The translations under genes were made by a program, and so were the position numbers. A stretch of 64,000 bases of DNA from Flaviaestuariibacter sp. Its GTDB lineage: Bacteria > Bacteroidota > Bacteroidia > Chitinophagales > Chitinophagaceae. Positions 49,253-56,986 of the stretch are shown here, piece after piece. The DNA lies in NCBI GenBank assembly GCA_025963645.1, contig JAOQAI010000013.1:1-64000 (forward strand), written 5' to 3'. Position 1 is the stretch's first letter, and every line of letters begins with the position of its first letter. A model generated the notes under the pieces. The model made no database searches. It was not told the origin of the DNA and saw only the letters and a program-made list of their open reading frames with translations.

Positions 49253-50779
49253 TTAATGCGGTAAATACAAAGAACCATACTTTGTCCCCATGGCTCTTGG
49301 GAAAATGCGAATGTATACCTGACCGGCTATAGGATTATCACCGTACAGTTGGCTTAACCGTTTATCAGGATTGTAAAAGCTAAATTGTGTACCCAAAGCA
49401 AACTTAGTGTTGCCAATATTCAGGATGTCGTAAGAGGCGCCTGCTGTAAAAGCGTGTACTGGAAAAACAGCATCGTGTCCAAATTCGGCGTCATCTAAAT
49501 TTAATTCCTCCAGTGACTTTTGCACCCATTCATAACGGGCATACATGGCTTTCCTTCTAACGTTGCGGGAAGCTTCCAGCAACACACCGTTTTCACCATC
49601 GTGCCCATGCGTTTTGTTCATACCCCAAAGCGCCGTGATATTGTTGAAACTTTCACCAAAGCCCCTGGTGCTGTAGGTAGCGGAAACAGTAGTGCGGGCT
49701 ACATCTTCCCCGGGGTGCAGAACCTCTGGTTCTTTTATAAATCCGTGTGAAGCCTGCAGCGCCCATTTTGCATTAGGATTGTAAGAAAGTCTTCCACTCC
49801 AACTATCGAAACGGGGCTTATCTAAATTATAGCGGTTCTCTCCCGGTTCACGACCAGTAAAAGACGATCCTTCGATCTTCCAGTTGCCATAGCGGTACCC
49901 TAATGTAGCGACGCCGAATGTAATATGGGTGGCATCTACCCAATGATGGGTAAGCGGCGCGTCAGGATTAAAAAAGCCGGAAGGACGATGTACGTAAGCA
50001 GCAGGACCTAACGCTGGTTCGCCAGGATAACCTACATACAGGAATACATCGCTTTTAGAGGAAAAGGAATGTGCATAGCTGACGGATAATTCGGAGATAA
50101 GATCATGCGGATGCTGGCGGTCTACGAGTGGGCGACCTTTATAGCTTTCGCCCGTCTGAAAAAGAAGCGGATAGCCTTCACCGCCTACGGTTATGGGGTC
50201 AAGTGAGAACATGGTATTAAAATGAAATAAGCCACGCCTGCCAACGTTGCGCTGCCCCATTAACATCACCATATTTGGGGCATCCCATTTTTGATCGCCT
50301 CTCGATCCTTTATTCAAAAGGTCCTGCTTATTATAGCGCAGATATACATCTCCATGCAGCATGTACATCCAATCGCCTTTGTGAAACATATAGCCATACA
50401 TGGGCGAATTGTCAGGTAACCAAGCCGTACCGGACCCGTTGCGTGTCATAGGCAGATTACGGGAAAAAGCATGGGACATACTCATTCCTCCATTTTCATG
50501 TTCTCCTGCAGTGTGCTCGTGACCGGATGACTCAATATGGTCATGCCCGGTGGTGGCTCGTTGCGGAACTGCATGATCGTGTCCGTCATTATGGGGTGTT
50601 TCCACAGTTTTTGAAACTGCGACTTTTTTTGTTGTAGTATCTTTCTTAGCCGCTGTGGCAGGTACCGTTGTAGTTTTCGTCTTAACGGTGTCTTTATGGT
50701 CATGCTTATGGTTGTGCTGTGCAATGGCCGTGGTTGCGGAAGAGAAAAGCACCGCAAGTATTAAGTAAAAGGTCTTCAT
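49253..50779 (-). CDS. His-rich outer membrane beta-barrel protein, probable metal-resistance locus
   Basis: A signal peptide ([15 protein letters not shown]) is followed by an unusual ~95-residue His-rich region ([28 protein letters not shown]) and a Met/His patch (GGMSMSH). The rest is a beta-barrel-like domain with conserved segments [33 protein letters not shown] and [12 protein letters not shown]. Similar proteins occur in copper and other metal-resistance loci, but no function is established. It is the third gene of an operon with an HMA-MauE protein and an HMA-AraC regulator, so periplasmic or surface metal binding is the natural inference. Confidence 0.72.
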   Translation of the reverse strand: MKTFYLILAVLFSSATTAIAQHNHKHDHKDTVKTKTTTVPATAAKKDTTTKKVAVSKTVETPHNDGHDHAVPQRATTGHDHIESSGHEHTAGEHENGGMSMSHAFSRNLPMTRNGSGTAWLPDNSPMYGYMFHKGDWMYMLHGDVYLRYNKQDLLNKGSRGDQKWDAPNMVMLMGQRNVGRRGLFHFNTMFSLDPITVGGEGYPLLFQTGESYKGRPLVDRQHPHDLISELSVSYAHSFSSKSDVFLYVGYPGEPALGPAAYVHRPSGFFNPDAPLTHHWVDATHITFGVATLGYRYGNWKIEGSSFTGREPGENRYNLDKPRFDSWSGRLSYNPNAKWALQASHGFIKEPEVLHPGEDVARTTVSATYSTRGFGESFNNITALWGMNKTHGHDGENGVLLEASRNVRRKAMYARYEWVQKSLEELNLDDAEFGHDAVFPVHAFTAGASYDILNIGNTKFALGTQFSFYNPDKRLSQLYGDNPIAGQVYIRIFPRAMGTKYGSLYLPH

Positions 50780-50807
50780 TATGTTCTGTTTAAGGGCTCT
50801 TGAATTT

Positions 50808-51539
50808 TTATAGCATAGTGATCAACATTATGCCGCTCATTACTATCATTAATCCATCCTCAACAATAGTGATCGTGCTCATGGGTAAATTGAAAACGGC
50901 GCCTAAGCAAGCGCACTTGATCTGGCGCCTGTTTATAACACTTTGCACGACTCCCATCAAACTGATAGCCATTACCGCAAAACTTACACCATTCGTAAGC
51001 AGGGGATAAAAGCGGGTCAAATAAGCAAGTCCTAACCCCAATTCCAGGAAGGCATAAACATAGCCCCAGCCTTGCCATCTTTTTGCAATGATGTCGTAAG
51101 TGCTATAACTGGACGCAAAACCTTTAAGATCCAGTAATTTAAAAAAGGCGAAGACAAGAAAGAAGCCCGCCATGAAGTTTGTCATCCATCGCTCAATGAA
51201 AAAAGTACCATGGGTTACTTCTGTCAATAAGGTGATGCCAATGATAAACGCAAATATGAGGAGGATAGGTTTATAGGTAGCAAGCCAGGACACATCAGAA
51301 TCGATAGGAGCATCATTAACTGTACGATGTTCTGTTTCTGTAATAGTATAATTTCCTGCTTTTGAAATGGCTGCCTGCAAAGCGGCAAGTTTAATATGGT
51401 TTTGCATGGAGATAGTAGCTTGCGGGCTTGCCAGTTGTACGTCAGCCTCGGTAATATCTCCCAGCTTAAGCAAGCTGCTTTTAACCTTGGCAACGCAACT
51501 TTTACAGGTCATGCCGGTAATGGAATATGTATGTGTCAT
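50808..51539 (-). CDS. HMA-domain plus MauE/DoxX-like membrane protein
   Basis: Residues ~1-68 are a heavy-metal-associated domain with the metal-binding GMTCKSCVAKVKSSLLKLG (CxxC). A linker follows, then about four to five transmembrane helices (~90-243) resembling MauE/DoxX-type redox membrane proteins, with a Cys pair in KCACLGAVFNLP. It probably hands a soft metal such as copper to, or reduces it in, the membrane. It is operonic with the upstream HMA-AraC regulator (83 bp) and the downstream His-rich barrel (28 bp). Confidence 0.8.
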   Translation of the reverse strand: MTHTYSITGMTCKSCVAKVKSSLLKLGDITEADVQLASPQATISMQNHIKLAALQAAISKAGNYTITETEHRTVNDAPIDSDVSWLATYKPILLIFAFIIGITLLTEVTHGTFFIERWMTNFMAGFFLVFAFFKLLDLKGFASSYSTYDIIAKRWQGWGYVYAFLELGLGLAYLTRFYPLLTNGVSFAVMAISLMGVVQSVINRRQIKCACLGAVFNLPMSTITIVEDGLMIVMSGIMLITML

Positions 51540-51622
51540 AGTAATTATTTATGACACAAAACTACTTGCACCATTGAGGGGGCTGTTATACAATTATGGA
51601 GAAAATTTATATTATTTGGTGG

Positions 51623-52183
51623 TCAGAGGTTATCGATCGCCTTACGGTGAATGCCGCCGAGCTTCTTAAAATGGGAAGGCGTAAGCCCAGTTACTTTTTT
51701 GAATTGATAGGATAAATGCGCTACGCTGCTATAGCCAAGCCGAAAGGAAATCTCGCTCAGGTTCATTTCATCATAGACAAGCAGTTCTTTTACTTTTTCA
51801 ATCTTTTGATGAATAAAATATTTTTCGATAGTTGTGCCTTCTACCTCTGAAAAGAGGTGGCTGAGATAGGAGTAGTCTTTGTGTATTTTAGAGGAGAGCG
51901 CTTCGGACAAGTTATACGGTTGATAGTCAACGCTATGATGCACCTGTTGAATAATGATGTTCTTTATCTTTTCAATGAGTCTCTGTTTGCTATCATCTAA
52001 TAACTCAAATCCAATAGCTTCGAGGCTTTCCTTCAGCGTAAAAGTTTGGTTGTGCGATAAGGGTTGTGCCAGCTCTATTTCACCTAATTGTAAATTGAGG
52101 AAGCCAATTTCCTGGCGGGTCAAAATGTCTCTTACAGCGGTAAGGCACCGGTTGCAGACCATATTCTTTATATAGAGATGCAT
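51623..52183 (-). CDS. AraC-type regulator with N-terminal HMA-like metal-binding domain
   Basis: This 186-aa protein joins an HMA-like ferredoxin fold (residues ~1-70, with NMVCNRC carrying a CxxC) to an AraC DNA-binding domain (~85-186: NLSEALSSKIHKDYSYLSHLF, then SEISFRLGYSSVAHLSYQFKKVTGLTPS). The fusion suggests that metal binding directly switches DNA binding. It is upstream of an HMA-MauE protein and a His-rich barrel on the same strand, probably their regulator. The metal (copper, zinc, mercury or other) cannot be told from the sequence. Confidence 0.82.
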   Translation of the reverse strand: MHLYIKNMVCNRCLTAVRDILTRQEIGFLNLQLGEIELAQPLSHNQTFTLKESLEAIGFELLDDSKQRLIEKIKNIIIQQVHHSVDYQPYNLSEALSSKIHKDYSYLSHLFSEVEGTTIEKYFIHQKIEKVKELLVYDEMNLSEISFRLGYSSVAHLSYQFKKVTGLTPSHFKKLGGIHRKAIDNL

Positions 52184-52206
52184 AGTATAAAGTTAGCGCT
52201 GTTAAC

Positions 52207-53196
52207 CTATGCCATTGCACCCACTGACCGGCTGCGGTTATACTTAGCACGGTATTCCACCGGAGACAATCCCGTAATCTTTTTGAATGTCGTACGAAAG
52301 GCTTTTGTATCGGTATAACCCACACCGTACATCACCTCAGCTACATTTTCCCGGGATGTTTCAAGGCTCATTTTCGCGGCTTCTATTTTCACCCGCTGTA
52401 TATATTCCACAACCGTATTTGCCGTGGCTTTTTTAAAGCGCCGCTCCAGGTTACGGCGGCCAATAGCGAACTGCGATGCCAGTTGATCCACCGTGATCTT
52501 CTCGCCTACATTTTGTTCGATAAATTCCTGCGCTTTTTTTATATCCACATCCTCGTGTCCTTTTTGCCCGTTGAACACCATAAAAGGCGATTGGCTGCGG
52601 CGCTCAATATCTATCTGGAAAGCCTTCGACATGAAGACAGCAATATCGCGACCGGCATATTTTTCTACGAGGTAAAGAATGAGGTTCAGGTAAGAAAAAG
52701 CCCCGCCGCTGGAGTAGATGCCACCTTCATCGGTAATGATCTTGTCTTCCACCAATAGCACTTCCGGGAACATCTTACGGAAGCCGGCAGCCGCCATCCA
52801 GTGCGTGGCGCATTGGCGGCCGTTTACCAAACCGGTTGATGCGAGCAGGAAAGCGCCAATGCATAAAGAGGCTATTTCTGCACCACTGTTATATTGCTTA
52901 ATGATCCACGGAATAAAGGATGCGTTCTTCTCTAAGGTTTGCTGCATATCACCGTCTAATGCGGGTATGATGACAAGATCGGTTTTGGCAAGATCCTTTG
53001 TCAATATATCGGCGTGCACGGTGTAAATGCTACCGGCAGCTGCTGTTTCATCTTGTAGGCCTACCAGTTGCACTTTAAAAAGTGCCGGGCGGCCAATACT
53101 TTGCAGGAATTTGTTCACTTCGGTAAATACCTGGCGTGGACCTTCAATGCTTCCTAAAACAGCCGTGTGCGGAACAAGGATGGAGATATGCTTCAT
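52207..53196 (-). CDS. GlxA-family AraC regulator (DJ-1/PfpI domain plus HTH)
   Basis: Residues ~1-190 are a DJ-1/PfpI-like amidase-fold domain (HISILVPHTAVLGSIEGPRQ, the nucleophile-elbow region IASLCIGAFLLASTGLVNGR with Cys, and YSSGGAFSYLNLILYLVEK). Residues ~215-325 are an AraC double HTH (TVDQLASQFAIGRRNLERRFKKAT, YTDTKAFRTTFKKITGLSP). These regulators sense small metabolites and usually activate adjacent operons; here the divergent SRPBCC/VOC genes are the likely targets. A -7-like element lies 4 bp before the start. Confidence 0.9.
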   Translation of the reverse strand: MKHISILVPHTAVLGSIEGPRQVFTEVNKFLQSIGRPALFKVQLVGLQDETAAAGSIYTVHADILTKDLAKTDLVIIPALDGDMQQTLEKNASFIPWIIKQYNSGAEIASLCIGAFLLASTGLVNGRQCATHWMAAAGFRKMFPEVLLVEDKIITDEGGIYSSGGAFSYLNLILYLVEKYAGRDIAVFMSKAFQIDIERRSQSPFMVFNGQKGHEDVDIKKAQEFIEQNVGEKITVDQLASQFAIGRRNLERRFKKATANTVVEYIQRVKIEAAKMSLETSRENVAEVMYGVGYTDTKAFRTTFKKITGLSPVEYRAKYNRSRSVGAMA

Positions 53197-53200
53197 GCAG

Positions 53201-53208
53201 TAAAAGTA
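53201..53208 (-). promoter_or_regulatory. Possible -7 element for the GlxA-type regulator
   Basis: The minus strand reads TACTTTTA, one base off TAnnTTTG, ending 4 bp before the ATG. The weak match and missing -33 box keep confidence low. Confidence 0.3.
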
Positions 53209-53306
53209 AGTATCCTATTTGTCGTAATCAACCCCTTCATTTGCCGTAATTACACCCCTTCTCTTACAAAATAGCGGCGCAACTTTGCTGAAGAAACGGC
53301 AACCAC

Positions 53307-53549
53307 TTGGAACATCTATCAATAACCGCAATTAACAACCGCATCGAGATATTTAAAACCGATGTGGAGAACGAAAGGCAGGCAGCTGCATTGGTGCGAT
53401 TGATAGGGGACCAATTCTCTGTAGCCAGGGTAAATGTAGACCTGCACGATGAGGACAAGGTACTGCGGGTTGAAGGCGAGTTTTTTGAGGCAAAGAGAAT
53501 CATTGAAGTGGTATGGAGCGCCGGGTTCTATTGCCGGTTAATTGAGTAA
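53307..53549 (+). CDS. Small HMA-like ferredoxin-fold protein lacking metal cysteines
   Basis: This 80-aa protein reads RIEIFKTDVENERQAAALVR, then FSVARVNVDLHDEDKVLRVEG and IIEVVWSAGFYCRL. The beta-alpha-beta-beta-alpha-beta spacing resembles an HMA fold, but there is no CxxC. The only possible start after the upstream in-frame stop (53289-53291) is TTG at 53307. It sits between the GlxA-type regulator and the SRPBCC gene, with a 50-bp spacer to the latter. I know of no assigned function. Confidence 0.6.
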   Translation: MEHLSITAINNRIEIFKTDVENERQAAALVRLIGDQFSVARVNVDLHDEDKVLRVEGEFFEAKRIIEVVWSAGFYCRLIE

Positions 53550-53599
53550 GAGTGAATCCATATTAAAAGAATAACTTTCAAAACATAAAACCAACAATC

Positions 53600-54616
53600 A
53601 TGGAAACAACAACTGCCATGCAAACCATGAAAAAAAGCATTCTTATCAACGCTTCAAAAGAAGCGGTGTGGGATCTACTCACACAGGATCACCATAACCG
53701 CATCTGGTATGCGGCGTTCAGCCCCGGCACGTATGCCGAAACGGATTGGAAGGAAGGCAGCAAGGTCGTATTCAAAGACGCGGGCAATTGCGGTATGATC
53801 GGCGTTGTAAAAGAGAACAAGCCCGGTGAGATACTTTCCATTGAATACACCGGTGAGATCAAGAATGGCGTGGAGGACTATGATAGCGAGGCGGTGCAGG
53901 CATTCAAGGGCGGTCGGGAAATTTATTGGATGAAAAGCGTGGCTAGTGGTACGCAATTGGACATTGCCGGTGATATGGCGCCTGCTTATTTCGATTGGAT
54001 GTCTGCCGCCTGGGATAAGGCATTGGTAATGTTAAAAGATCTGGCAGAAGGCGGTGATGGTAAAGTAGCGGGCATTGAAACGGATCGAAAAGTTTACCCC
54101 GATTTTGTGATAGAGCGAACTGTAGAGGCACCCCTGGAAACGGTTTATAAAGCCTGGACCGAAGCTAACCGCTTGGCGCAGTGGTGGGGGCCAAAAGGTT
54201 TTGATATCGCAATTAAGAAGTTGGAAGTTACCCCCTGTGGCATTTTTCATTACAGTATGACCTTGCCCAACGGACAGGTGATGTGGGGACGGTTCATCTA
54301 CCGCGAAGTACAAGCGCCGGAGCGTCTTGTTTATATCAATTCTTTTTCTGATGCGGATGGTGGTATTACCCGGGTGCCATTTGCTGATAACTGGCCGATG
54401 GAAATGCTGAATGAACTTACCTTACAAGCAGATGGTGATAGAACAAAGCTATCGCTCCAAGGAAGACCTATCAATGCTACACCAGAAGAAGAAGCCACTT
54501 ATTTTAATGGACATGCTTCGATGCAGCAAGGCTTTGCCGGAACCTTTGAACAACTGGAAGCTTATCTGGCTAAAGAAAAAGCACTCCAATCTCAATCACT
54601 TTTAAATACTATTTGA
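53600..54616 (+). CDS. Tandem SRPBCC (AHSA1-like) protein
   Basis: Two START/Bet v1-like lipid-binding domains are fused in 338 aa. Domain 1 (~residues 10-150) opens KKSILINASKEAVWDLLT. Domain 2 (~170-330) opens VIERTVEAPLETVYKAWTEANRLAQWWGPKGF, with the AHSA1-typical GGITRVPF and a final HASMQQGFAGTFEQLEAYL. Such proteins bind hydrophobic ligands or act as Hsp90-cochaperone-like modules; most bacterial members are uncharacterised. It is the first large gene of the run divergent from the GlxA-type regulator. The stop (TGA) directly abuts the next ATG. Confidence 0.9.
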   Translation: METTTAMQTMKKSILINASKEAVWDLLTQDHHNRIWYAAFSPGTYAETDWKEGSKVVFKDAGNCGMIGVVKENKPGEILSIEYTGEIKNGVEDYDSEAVQAFKGGREIYWMKSVASGTQLDIAGDMAPAYFDWMSAAWDKALVMLKDLAEGGDGKVAGIETDRKVYPDFVIERTVEAPLETVYKAWTEANRLAQWWGPKGFDIAIKKLEVTPCGIFHYSMTLPNGQVMWGRFIYREVQAPERLVYINSFSDADGGITRVPFADNWPMEMLNELTLQADGDRTKLSLQGRPINATPEEEATYFNGHASMQQGFAGTFEQLEAYLAKEKALQSQSLLNTI

Positions 54617-55039
54617 ATGTCTCCTCTTTCTGTTTACCTGCATTTTAGCGGCAATTGCCGCGAGGCTATGAATTTTTATAAAGATGCTATTGGTGGCGAA
54701 CTAATGGTGCAAACTGTTGGTGAATCGCCTATGAAAGAACAGTTTCCGGATACGCCGGACCAAGTGCTACACGCCGTTCTTACAAAGGAACACTATATGA
54801 TAATGGCTTCGGACATGCTGGGCAAGAACAGCCTTGTCCACGGAAACAATATTGCCCTGTCTGTCAATTGCAGCAGCGAAGATGAGATCAATAATTTGTA
54901 TGCAAAGCTTTCCGAAGGCGGTGAGATCATAGAGGCATTAAAAACTCAATTCTGGGGCGCTATTTTCGGGATGTTCACGGACAAATTTGGCATTCGATGG
55001 ATGTTCAACTTTGACAAGGAGCCTCAGCCCGGAACTTAG
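54617..55039 (+). CDS. VOC family protein (PhnB-like)
   Basis: This 140-aa glyoxalase-fold protein of the PhnB subgroup has LHFSGNCREAMNFYKDAIGGEL, then a DMLGKNSLVHGNNIALSVNC middle and the C-terminal FGMFTDKFGIRWMFNFD. PhnB-like proteins are small cytosolic dimers with no settled reaction. Its ATG follows the SRPBCC stop with no spacer, indicating coupled translation. Confidence 0.9.
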   Translation: MSPLSVYLHFSGNCREAMNFYKDAIGGELMVQTVGESPMKEQFPDTPDQVLHAVLTKEHYMIMASDMLGKNSLVHGNNIALSVNCSSEDEINNLYAKLSEGGEIIEALKTQFWGAIFGMFTDKFGIRWMFNFDKEPQPGT

Positions 55040-55070
55040 TTTTTATTTCCTCACATAAAACCAAAACATC

Positions 55071-55601
55071 ATGAAAATTCTAAAGATCATCGGGCTTATT
55101 ATCGCCGTCGTCATTGCCATTCCACTCAATGGCGCTCTGTTCGTTAAGAAGGATTACGTTGTAGAGCGTTCCATCATCATCAACAAGCCAAAAGCGGACG
55201 TTTTCAATTTTGTACGCTACCTTAAGAACCAGGATCAATACAGCAAATGGGTGAACCTCGATCCGGCTATGAAGAAAGAGTTTCGGGGCACCGATGGTCA
55301 ACCCGGATTTGTATATGCCTGGGACGGCAATAGCGATGCGGGCCAAGGGGAACAAGAGATTAAAAATGTGGGCGATGGCAGACTGGATGTAGAAGTGCGT
55401 TTCCTGCGTCCCTTTGAAAGTGTGGCACAAGCGCCAATGACCACCGAAGAACTATCGCCAACGCAAACACGGGTGAAGTGGGCGATGACCGGGAAAAGCG
55501 GCTATCCGATGAACTTCATGAACCTCTTTATGGACGGAATGATCGGCAAGGACCTGGAAGAAGGACTGACTAATTTGAAACGCGTTATGGAGGCCTCATA
55601 A
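55071..55601 (+). CDS. SRPBCC family protein with N-terminal membrane helix
   Basis: An N-terminal hydrophobic helix (ILKIIGLIIAVVIAIPLNGALF) anchors a polyketide-cyclase/START-like domain: YVVERSIIINKPKADVFNFVRYLKNQDQYSKW, then RVKWAMTGKSGYPMNFMNLFMDGMIGKDLEEGL. It is a common Bacteroidetes/Proteobacteria family of unknown ligand. The stop codon overlaps the following ATG by one base (TAATG). Confidence 0.88.
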   Translation: MKILKIIGLIIAVVIAIPLNGALFVKKDYVVERSIIINKPKADVFNFVRYLKNQDQYSKWVNLDPAMKKEFRGTDGQPGFVYAWDGNSDAGQGEQEIKNVGDGRLDVEVRFLRPFESVAQAPMTTEELSPTQTRVKWAMTGKSGYPMNFMNLFMDGMIGKDLEEGLTNLKRVMEAS

Positions 55602-55990
55602 TGGTGGCAACAAAGAAGCCGAAGCTTACAGGTGCAGAAGAAGTGGCTGCATTTATGCAAGTCCTGGAGCACCCGTTGAAAGAAGTAGTGGAAGCAGTGC
55701 GGACAATCATCTTGGCGGCCAATCCGGCGATGGCGGAACGTATCAAGTGGAAGTCGCCGAGCTTTTATTGCATTGAAGACTTAGGGGCGTTTAACCTGCG
55801 CCGACACGATGTGGTGCATCTGGTACTGGTCTTTCCAAAGGGTTTGGTCTGTGAAGATATTCCGTGGCTCGAGGGCGACTACAGAGATCGCCGCATGGCT
55901 TATTTCAGCAGCCTTTCAGACGTGGCAGCGAAGAGGGCAGAATTAGAGCGGCTTGTAAACGATTGGGTCGAACGCATCGATGCCTCTTGA
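55601..55990 (+). CDS. DUF1801 domain-containing protein
   Basis: This 129-aa protein matches the YdhG/DUF1801 family: LEHPLKEVVEAVRTIILAANPAMAERIKWKSPSFYC, then VVHLVLVFPKGL and a C-terminal VAAKRAELERLVNDWV. The fold resembles frataxin-like domains; no function is established. It is translationally coupled to the preceding SRPBCC gene through a TAATG overlap. Confidence 0.88.
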   Translation: MVATKKPKLTGAEEVAAFMQVLEHPLKEVVEAVRTIILAANPAMAERIKWKSPSFYCIEDLGAFNLRRHDVVHLVLVFPKGLVCEDIPWLEGDYRDRRMAYFSSLSDVAAKRAELERLVNDWVERIDAS

Positions 55991-56031
55991 ATCATTTTAT
56001 TAATCACAAACAAATACTTTAAACTCTTTTT

Positions 56032-56457
56032 ATGGCAACAAAAATCTTTGTCAACCTACCTGTAAAAGACTTACCGAAATCTATTGAATTCTTCACTGCT
56101 TTAGGCTACACGTTTAATCCCCAGTTCACCGATGAAACAGCCACCTGCATGATCATCAGCGAGGATATTTTCGCCATGCTTGTCACCGAACCAAAGTTCC
56201 TCACCTTCACTAAAAAAGGGATCGCCGATACGACCAAAACCACGGAAGTGCTGCTGTGTGTATCTGTCGAAACCCGCGAGGCAGTGGATGACATGATCGC
56301 CAAAGCACTAGCAGCTGGCGGCACTTCCGCAGCCGAAAAAGCAGACCATGGCTTTATGTATTATGGAGCTTTTTGCGACCTTGATGGTCATCATTGGGAG
56401 ATCATGTGGATGAACCTGGATGCGGCAATGCCGGAAAACAATTCTACCAACACTTAA
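56032..56457 (+). CDS. VOC family protein (lactoylglutathione-lyase-like)
   Basis: This 141-aa VOC protein reads FVNLPVKDLPKSIEFFTALGYTFNPQF, then EVLLCVSVETREAVDDMIAKALAAGG and the C-terminal FCDLDGHHWEIMWMN. The H/E positions fit the metal site of the fold. It belongs to a widespread group of unknown reaction often co-encoded with PhnB and SRPBCC proteins, as here. The ORF-track frame of the next gene overlaps its end, but the true start of that gene lies downstream. Confidence 0.9.
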   Translation: MATKIFVNLPVKDLPKSIEFFTALGYTFNPQFTDETATCMIISEDIFAMLVTEPKFLTFTKKGIADTTKTTEVLLCVSVETREAVDDMIAKALAAGGTSAAEKADHGFMYYGAFCDLDGHHWEIMWMNLDAAMPENNSTNT

Positions 56458-56467
56458 TCTAATAATT

Positions 56468-56932
56468 ATGTCTAAAATCACTCCCTTTCTCTGGTTCAAT
56501 ACTAACGCTGAAGAAGCGATGAACTTCTACGTATCGCTTTTCAAAAGCGCCAGCATCGGCAACATCAGTCGCTATGGACCGGGCGGTCCCGGACCGGAAG
56601 GATCTGTCATGGTAGCGTCCTTTGAACTGGAAGGACAACAATTTGCCGTGCTGAATGGCGGACCAATGTATCAATTTACCGAAGCGGTCTCTTTCGTCAT
56701 CAACTGCGACACCCAGGAAGAAGTGGACCACTTCTGGAATGCGCTGACGGCAGATGGCGGACAGGAAAGCCGTTGCGGCTGGTTGAAAGATCGCTTCGGA
56801 TTATCGTGGCAGGTGGTGCCAACAGCGCTGCCAAAGCTTTTATCAAACCCTGACAAAGCAAAGGCTGGACGTGCCATGCAGGCGATGATGGGCATGAACA
56901 AACTGGATATAAAGGCGCTGGAAGAAGCGTAG
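56468..56932 (+). CDS. VOC family protein (PhnB-like, 3-demethylubiquinone methyltransferase fold)
   Basis: This 154-aa protein reads SKITPFLWFNTNAEEAMNFYVSLF, then GGPMYQFTEAVSFVINCDTQEEVDHFWN and GWLKDRFGLSWQVVPTALPKLL, the standard pattern of this PhnB subgroup (named for sequence likeness, not activity). The ORF track starts at 56420; the ATG at 56468 fits the family N-terminus. It is the last gene of the run and is followed within 3 bp by a strong terminator. Confidence 0.92.
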   Translation: MSKITPFLWFNTNAEEAMNFYVSLFKSASIGNISRYGPGGPGPEGSVMVASFELEGQQFAVLNGGPMYQFTEAVSFVINCDTQEEVDHFWNALTADGGQESRCGWLKDRFGLSWQVVPTALPKLLSNPDKAKAGRAMQAMMGMNKLDIKALEEA

Positions 56933-56934
56933 TA

Positions 56935-56970
56935 AAAGAAAGGCTGTATGAATGCATACAGCCTTTCTTT
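56935..56970. terminator. Strong bidirectional terminator
   Basis: AAAGAAAGGCTGTATG-AATG-CATACAGCCTTTCTTT is a perfect 16-bp stem with a 4-nt loop and a T-run after it. It begins 2 bp past the PhnB-like stop and 17 bp from the convergent TonB receptor stop, so it serves both. Confidence 0.9.
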
Positions 56971-56986
56971 TTTAAATAGGCACCTT

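Noticed and set aside
53675-53956. Minus-strand ORFs inside the SRPBCC gene (also 54032-54313)
   Set aside because: They are shadows of a well-supported coding gene in the opposite frame.
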